Part shown: piece by piece, positions 16,901-21,611 of the stretch
How positions within the stretch are numbered: position 1 is the stretch's first letter
Layout: the number at the start of each line of letters is the position of its first letter
Source: Temnopleurus reevesii
Taxonomy: Eukaryota > Echinodermata > Echinoidea > Temnopleuroida > Temnopleuridae
Assembly (NCBI GenBank): GCA_036244855.1
Contig: BQKZ01008351.1
Coordinates: 1-21,611 of the forward strand
DNA length: 21,611 bases
Reading direction: 5' to 3'
Notes under the pieces: model-generated
The model's database searches: none
Seen by the model: the letters and a program-made list of their open reading frames with translations, nothing else
What the model was told of the DNA's origin: nothing
Translations under genes and position numbers: made by a program

Positions 16901-19868
16901 ATGCAGGATTGCAACACAAAAGGGGTTTTATTAAGCAACTTTTTTCACATAGAACTGTACAATGAAGTGTTGGAAATGATTCCATCTTGACTAAAACTGC
17001 TACTCAAATGTGATGAGTAAAAATATTCCCTGATTACCTTGTTAATTCTTTCTGGATTAGGAAGAAATTTCTCCTGTCTGTCAGCCTCAGCATCCATTGT
17101 GAGAAGCATGTTTTTCTCCTTGAGTAGGACATACCACAGCTTATGTAATGTTACATAATCCTTCAGTCGCAGCTCATCTTTGCTCCATGCTCTGCCTGTA
17201 AGGGAATTTTTAATACAAGAAAACAGTTTTAAAGCAGATACTGATTGGAAAAATGGAAAAAATTACAAATTTGATATCTATGGTGAGCTAAGGGTTATGC
17301 AACAACAATGCTTAACTGTAGAATGCTCTATCATTACCTAAACAGAGTAATCAAATTGAAAAACGCCCCAAAATGCTCTGTTCAACAAAAAAAGTACATG
17401 TATTTTAATGATGTCATCAAATGTACTCGCACTGATTATATGCGCAGCTTGTGGGAAAAAAATCACATCCAAAATGGGACCAGCATGTTAGTGCGCGTAA
17501 ACCGGTAAATTACACATTTGGTAACATCAGATTTCCGCCCTTATACTTATCGTATCAGACCGTTTCCAGTCATAATTACATGATACATGAATGGTGAAAA
17601 ATCAGTACTACCGTATGTTCGAAGCAGACACAATTTAATAAAATGATCTATGTACAAAACAGATCAACACAACAACAAAATATGGGAAAATGTGGCATTA
17701 TTTTCTTTCAATATCTACTTAATAATAATAATATAACATAATATTTGATCTCTCAGAGTTGGTTCACTCCATATTTACATGTATTTATTTAATTGATTTT
17801 TAAAATCTATTTTTCCATATCAATAACATTTTCACAATATGAACACAAAATTATAGTGATCTGAAAATACAAAAAATGATGTACATACAAATAAATTACG
17901 CTAATCTGAATGGCAAAGTGTTTTTTGACTTATAGAAATTGAGGGGCATGCAAAAGAAAAACTTTCAAAAACACTGAAGAATATCTTTACAGCAACCTTC
18001 ACTCCTCCTCATATATTCAATCCCTCCGATGATATCATACTCTTTAATTAATGGGTTCCTCCATTTCCAGGTTGTTCCAAAATAAGCACTATTCTGAGAT
18101 TTGGCTTAAAACTCTTTGTTCATTGCTATGAGTAACTTGAATAAGTGTGACCTCGTCCTTACCAAGGAATAACGCCAAAAATGAAGGAAATAAATGACAA
18201 ATCTAACTAGATAAAGCGGTAATTTTTACAGTATCAGAAGTCGATGTTCCATTTCACAATGGAAGGCAATAATTTGTGCACTACATCACAACGCGGGCAT
18301 AAAATAATGCCCTTTCTCATCAGTGGCACAAGTCCTTATGAAAAAAAATAATGTTGCCGACATACTTCCCAATCTATCCTCTCCTCACCTCCTCTACCCT
18401 TTCCCCCACCCCTTCTATGAATTTGGAAAGGACAACTAGTCTTAAAAGAGAATCATGAAGACATTTATTAGGCCTGGAACGTGCGGGTTTGACGAACATA
18501 ATGCGAACGGAGTGCGAAAGGTTATTGGTATTGTGACGTCAAAAAAGGGACAACATTTTAAGCAAGAATGAAAAAAAAAATTGGACGAACCAAACAACTT
18601 CCACTGAAGCCTTCGAAATGGTTATATGCACACAAAAGAAAGTATTTCTCCGATTGATACGGTGTATTCATGTTCAACATTACTCAGCATAATAAGAGGA
18701 AGGAATTCTCTTAGTGTACATAATAGAACTATGCATCCACAAGACACTGCTTGAAAGGATGTGAAATTCAGTTAATAGACATGTCCAATGAATGAAATGT
18801 TACAATAACAACCCGACTCTTTGAGTGTGGCAATTATTGTCTCAGATATAAAAGGCATAAGAAATAAAGGAAAGAATGTACGAGCGTATTGATTTACGAC
18901 AACAATGCACTTGCACTTTACTTACAAGAGCGTTTGCCGTCATAGTATTTTGGATAGCTTTACAAGACATAAAAGTAAATAAATACAATAATTCGAAGCA
19001 TGTAGAGGAAGGCAGTTTGCCCTTTAGAATTATGCGGATGGTTCCTTCTGCAAATGTCCTTTCCTTGACGTCATTACCGAAATATCACGAAATAACTCGA
19101 AATAACTCGAAATATCCCGAAACCGAAATGCAAAACACGAGCCCTAAAATCAGGTTTTTTGTTTTACATGATCAAATTTGGTATAAAACAGTACTTTCAA
19201 CATATTATCCACATAATCACCTTTACGTACTCGGAAGATATGTTGTATTCGTGATTTCCTTCGTGGTTCTTCTTTAAAGGCAATAGCTAACATTGTCAAG
19301 AACTTAAGTAAAATTTTGATGATTCAGCAGGTACAGTGTTCATTATTCTAAACATTTGGCCAAAACAGGAATCACCTGAAGTTTTTAAGTTCATTGGTCC
19401 GGTAAATTCCAAGATAGAAGTGATTTAACACTGATAATTCATCATTGACCGGCCAACCTCTGATTAATTACCACAACGAACAATGCGCCAATACACGTCT
19501 GCAGAGAGCTACGGCTACTACAGTGTTGCTCCACTGGCCCAAAGCTACATGCTTTGTACACTGATCTCTTTTTACAGTTTTTGCATGAGTAAATATTTAT
19601 TTTATTCCATGAAAGTTTCCCAGATGTCAAATGGGCTGCATACATGCAAACCATTTTTGCAATGATTTGGCACTGTGAAATAATGCCTTTAAACTTACCA
19701 GCCTTCACAGAAGGTTGACCCCAGTTCTTAGGGTCGTCAAAGAACTCCTCGAGCCCTCTGGAGACAGGAGACGAATGAAAGGACGCACAAGGTTGGGCTA
19801 CGTGGCATATCTGTGATTGCGATGTTTGTGGTAAGCATCTTTTTACAGCTGATAATAAGGGCTGAGAA
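13811..19868 (-). CDS. MRPL47: MRPL47 / uL29m, mitochondrial large ribosomal subunit protein (exons joined 19868-19699, 17195-17038, 15271-15095, 13969-13811)
   Basis: Component of the mitochondrial 39S subunit; the uL29 fold sits near the exit tunnel. Four exons with GT/AG borders join in frame: presequence-like start (SQPLLSAVKRC..., Arg/Lys/Ser-rich) then the hallmark GLEEFFDDPKNWG; exon with LHKLWYVLLKEKNMLLTMDA; exon with DNLKAVLKERQEAL and GEWQYTSFGYKRF; last exon KWYDPYFGRYLALHYEQE then a basic tail ending RFPNSDIWQ. This is the order in animal MRPL47. With the tentative first exon at 20466-20476 (MLRG) the protein would be 224 residues, near the ~250 of human. The first visible exon opens in phase 2 after a real acceptor (TTATCTTTTCAG), so a start exon must lie upstream; the TTG before it is not a start. 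The extreme C-terminus is shared with a downstream tandem array. Confidence 0.93.
14035..14463. mobile_element. Family-E foldback element, truncated copy
   Basis: Shares AGTAAATGAAGAAAAAT, AAAAGTTTGAGGGAAATCGG, AAAAGTTATGA, GGGCGCC TTAAGTTGGCAA and the block CTCCATATTGGCAGCCATTT with 15649-16239. The far right arm is missing or unrecognisable. It sits in MRPL47 intron 4 just 5' of the last exon on +. Open frames across it (14337-14534) are repeat-derived. Confidence 0.75.
14600..14870 (+). repeat. Interspersed repeat ending in a GGACGGAC-type tail
   Basis: TCCTTGACCTTGACC at the left, GCCAAGTTTGGTAAAAATCC, GTTCTACGATACAGAAGTTA and TGGAAACGACTTTCAGACGG ACGGACC at the right. This sequence type (CCAAGTTTGGT...AAATCCGTTC...CAGACGGACGGAC) recurs in marine invertebrate genomes as I remember it, usually at a repeat 3' end. 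It gives a 124-codon frame (14635-15009) that I do not accept as a gene. Confidence 0.5.
15095..15271 (-). CDS. MRPL47: MRPL47 exon 4 (59 codons)
   Basis: Acceptor CATTACAG|GTGCAAG, donor AATAT|GTAAGT, phase 0 at both ends. Reads VQVSMDNLKAVLKERQEALT, then ELNTGHKDEHPGEWQYTSFG and YKRFVKPKEYRMPIYMNQY. It corresponds to the family region following the uL29 helices (human DKVVQERE...). Confidence 0.95.
15649..16239. mobile_element. Family-E foldback element, full length, 591 bp, TA duplication
   Basis: Ends AAGGGGAACTACACTCAGAC and the complement AAGGGGAATTACACCCAGAC, flanked by TA (15647-15648, 16240-16241). Arms extend about 220 bases: AAATGAAGAAAAAT, GAAAATTTGAGCAAAATC, TATGAATTTTCAAAG, TTGGCAA and CTCCATTCACTTTGTA appear in both arms in inverted order. 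It lies in MRPL47 intron 3, next to the exon-3 copy at 16268. Short frames on both strands inside it are not genes. Confidence 0.9.
16268..16396 (-). pseudogene. Diverged duplicate of MRPL47 exon 3
   Basis: Read on -, it gives LHKLWYENSKGRKICYSGYT then SDAQADRREKLLASAERMI, against LHKLWYVLLKEKNMLLTMDA and EADRQEKFLPNPERIN in the real exon at 17038-17195. DNA identity is clear (ACATAAGCTRTGGTATG, GCTGACAGACRGGARAAATT, CAGAAAGAAT). Net +9 bases of indels leave the frame open. The 5' part (GRAWSKDELRLK), the acceptor and a good donor are missing, so it is most likely dead. It lies about 25 bases from the family-E element. Confidence 0.85.
16400..17037 (-). other. MRPL47 intron 3 remainder, nothing recognised
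   Basis: Contains a 68-codon frame on + (16549-16755) without recognisable family or flanking splice signals. No repeat ends were identified. Confidence 0.55.
17038..17195 (-). CDS. MRPL47: MRPL47 exon 3 (uL29 helical core)
   Basis: Acceptor TTCCCTTACAG|GC, donor AACAAG|GTAATC. It completes a Gly codon, then 52 codons: RAWSKDELRLKDYVTLHKLW, YVLLKEKNMLLTMDAEADRQ, EKFLPNPERINK. The pattern (D/E)L..LHKLWYVLLKE+N is diagnostic of MRPL47. Confidence 0.96.
17196..19698 (-). other. MRPL47 intron 2; no gene recognised
   Basis: 2.5 kb AT-rich intron. It holds a 133-codon + frame (18876-19277) with no recognisable domain that crosses a 10-bp tandem repeat, and TGACGTCA sites at 18534 and 19066. No transposon ends were delimited. 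Confidence 0.6.
19077..19131. repeat. Short 10-bp tandem repeat (AAATAACTCG)n
   Basis: Imperfect units CGAAATATCA, CGAAATAACT, CGAAATAACT, CGAAATATCC, CGAAACCGAA in MRPL47 intron 2, about five copies. Confidence 0.85.
19699..19868 (-). CDS. MRPL47: MRPL47 exon 2 (presequence end and GLEEFFDDPKNWG)
   Basis: Acceptor AATTATCTTTTCAG|T preceded by a T-rich tract; donor GGCTG|GTAAGT. One base completes the previous codon, then 56 codons and one base. It starts SQPLLSAVKRCLPQTSQSQI, a basic Ser/Gln-rich segment consistent with a mitochondrial targeting sequence, passes FHSSPVSR (likely near the cleavage zone) and ends GLEEFFDDPKNWGQPSVKA. Confidence 0.94.
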
Positions 19869-19960
19869 CTGAAAAGATAATTTAAGAACAAAAAAAAAAA
19901 ATGGGATTAAATTCAATAACTGCATTTGTGGCAGTGTAATTTTACATGTACACCTGTCTA

Positions 19961-20148
19961 TGGTGTGTGTTGCTCAAAAGTTGCAATTTATTGCAAATCA
20001 ACTACAAATTTGTTGCAAATTGGAACACGCATTTTCAGTCACGCACTGCTGGCGCTTTTGACAAGATGGGCATGAAACAATGATTTTGATTGGCACGTCC
20101 CAATCAATTGCAACTTGCTATCAATTACAACTTTTGAGCAACACCCCC
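19961..20148. mobile_element. Family-B MITE copy 3, 188 bp
   Basis: TIRs TGGTGTGTGTTGCTCAAAAG and the complement GGGGGTGTTGCTCAAAAGTT; TA on both sides (19959-19960 and 20149-20150). Core ATGAAACAATGATTTTGATT. Longer than the other copies because of extra TTGCAAAT repeats in the left arm. Confidence 0.88.
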
Positions 20149-20465
20149 TAAGTGGCAGCTATTGATAGAGATCTTCATATATAAAAAAGGGAAATTTTTA
20201 TATCTCCTATTGTGTAGACTTTTGTAAACCTCATGGACAAAATAAGGAACCAAATTACAAACATGTTCCATTTTTCTTTTAAAATAGGGATTTACTTCAC
20301 CATTTCTGTGTCACTCTCTCAGTAATTTACTGTAGGCAAAATATTACCCCACGGCCACCACAATATTCTTAAATTTCAACATTTTGATATAAAAGTAAAT
20401 TGGGTCTAATAAAAGATCTGCATAACTTGCATGCATAGATCTGCAGAAATTTACTTAGTAATCAC

Positions 20466-20476
20466 CCGCGCAGCAT
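20466..20476 (-). CDS. MRPL47: Tentative MRPL47 first coding exon (MLRG...)
   Basis: ATGCTGCGCGG followed by GTGATT. The 11 bases end in the phase needed by exon 2 and would give MLRGSQPLLSAVKRC, a plausible start for a matrix-targeting presequence. The donor is weak (GTGATT against GTRAGT) and such a short exon can arise by chance. A second possibility is a start exon beyond the window, using the GTGAGT near 21598-21603. Confidence 0.25.
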
Positions 20477-21611
20477 GAAATTTGATTTACAGGCTGAAAC
20501 TCCAAACTTTGAGCTAGTGGGAGAAATTCTGAGAGTTGAATAGACGGTAAAAACATTGTTTCAAATGATCATAGATCACTTCAACTTTTCAAAAAGTGAA
20601 GTTTGGAAACTGCGACAAATTGCCCTTTTATTGACTCACAACGCCTTTAAAAAATATGCCAAATGTGGTTTCAAGTGCCCTATTAAAGCTGAATGATCGT
20701 GCCTACTATAGTAAAATTATGAGTTTATGTCTGGTTAAATGAAAACACAGCTGAAATAGATAATATAAGTTGAAAATGAATATAACATAGGGTAAACAAC
20801 GAATAACCTAGATGTCTATTATAACCAACTTAAATTCTACATAAAATGTTTTCATATTATATTTGCTCCAGCAATTATCACCCTCTATCGAATTTTTTAT
20901 TTAAATGAACGCGAGAACCTGACAGATTGATCATCCTAATTCCCATTCACAAACATAGCAAAAGCATGACAACTGTTGCACATTCAGAGAAGTAAAAAAC
21001 AACAAATTGTAATATCTAGATTCTACACGTCAAAGATTATGTTTTACAACCGTCAACAGTCAAACTAATTTGGGGAGCTGTAGTCTACATAAGCATTGTG
21101 TAGGCTCAGACTGTCCCAGTAATGACTCGGATTTTGATAAAAGGGCAGGTTTTTTGCACACTTGACGATATCATCAACTGACACAACGAATCGTACGAGT
21201 TTGCTGCCATCTAATTTTAGACCCCAAACATGAACATTTTCAATATGACATTTTGCTTTTTACATTTTGCTACCTGGGCGCCTAACTATTAGACTAGGAA
21301 GCAAAATGTAAAAGATAAAATTCCATATTTAAAATGTTAATATTCATTTATTGATTACGAAATTAGGGTCAGTCAAAAGAGTTAGATGCCTTAATTTAAG
21401 TTATGGCATAAGCCATAGCATAGACCTGTACACATAGTCATAGTCATCGAACTATCACGACATAGGCTATTTACAGTTGTTTTTCTAATACTGGAATGAT
21501 CTCCCAGTTGTAAACAATGCATGTTCACTCAATAGATATCCAGAGATGCTCCCTGATATGAACAATCGTAAAACAAAAGGCACGTATTGATACACTCACT
21601 CACACTAGTAT
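20477..21611. other. Upstream flank of MRPL47; promoter not located
   Basis: AT-rich, with no convincing open frame. One clean hairpin lies at 21259-21316. The 5' UTR and promoter of MRPL47 may be here, but no specific element could be supported. Confidence 0.45.
21259..21316. repeat. Short perfect-stem inverted repeat
   Basis: TTTTACATTTTGCT pairs with AGCAAAATGTAAAA (extending to CC/GG with one mismatch) around a ~25-base loop. It could be the core of a small MITE or a structured RNA; no TA ends were identified. Confidence 0.6.

Noticed and set aside
18876..19277. 133-codon open frame on +
   Set aside because: No recognised domain, crosses a 10-bp tandem repeat and lies in an MRPL47 intron; hydrophobic ends alone do not support a gene.
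19442..19891. Taking the whole - strand open frame as an MRPL47 coding unit starting at TTG (19891)
   Set aside because: The TTG is in the polypyrimidine tract of an acceptor (CTTTTCAG at 19869-19876), and after the donor at 19698 the frame is intron.
21173..21211. ATG frame MAANSYDSLCQLMISS on - as MRPL47 exon 1
   Set aside because: The only nearby donor (CAA|GTGTGC) is weak and leaves the wrong phase for exon 2.

Overview
This is animal nuclear DNA, AT-rich (roughly 65% by eye), with spliced genes and many interspersed repeats. It most likely comes from an echinoderm, probably a sea urchin. The support is the animal-type intron/exon structure of two conserved genes, a tRNA-derived SINE whose body resembles sea urchin SINEs as I remember them, and a dense set of short inverted-repeat DNA transposons with TA target duplications. 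The species call is an inference. No bacterial, CRISPR, rRNA or intact tRNA features were seen.

Layout. Two convergent genes flank a repeat-rich intergenic region. On the + strand, positions 1-4376 carry the last five coding exons of PEX5, the peroxisomal PTS1 import receptor (C-terminal TPRs plus tail; 201 codons and a stop). On the - strand, 13811-19868 carries four coding exons of MRPL47 (uL29m), a mitochondrial large-subunit ribosomal protein. A tentative tiny first exon lies at 20466-20476. The two proteins have no direct functional link; they are simply neighbours arranged tail to tail.

Both genes are surrounded by partial copies of their own exons. PEX5 has decayed or alternative copies of the end of exon 2 (1170-1225), the start of exon 3 (1465-1540) and the terminal exon (4465-4551). 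MRPL47 has a diverged copy of its exon 3 (16268-16396). The last ~15 codons and stop of MRPL47 are also homologous to a degenerate tandem array that extends 1.2 kb downstream.

Repeats. At least seven foldback/MITE-like families can be delimited by terminal inverted repeats. Several have visible TA duplications, one insertion has an empty site preserved in a paralogous exon copy, and one element is nested inside another. Intron 4 of PEX5 holds a 1.3-kb higher-order tandem array built from whole copies of one MITE family. A 0.5-kb near-palindrome of ~16-bp repeats interrupts the array downstream of MRPL47. Microsatellites (TCA)n and a purine-rich (AAGAGG)-type tract complete the picture. Nearly all short open frames here are low-complexity or repeat-derived.
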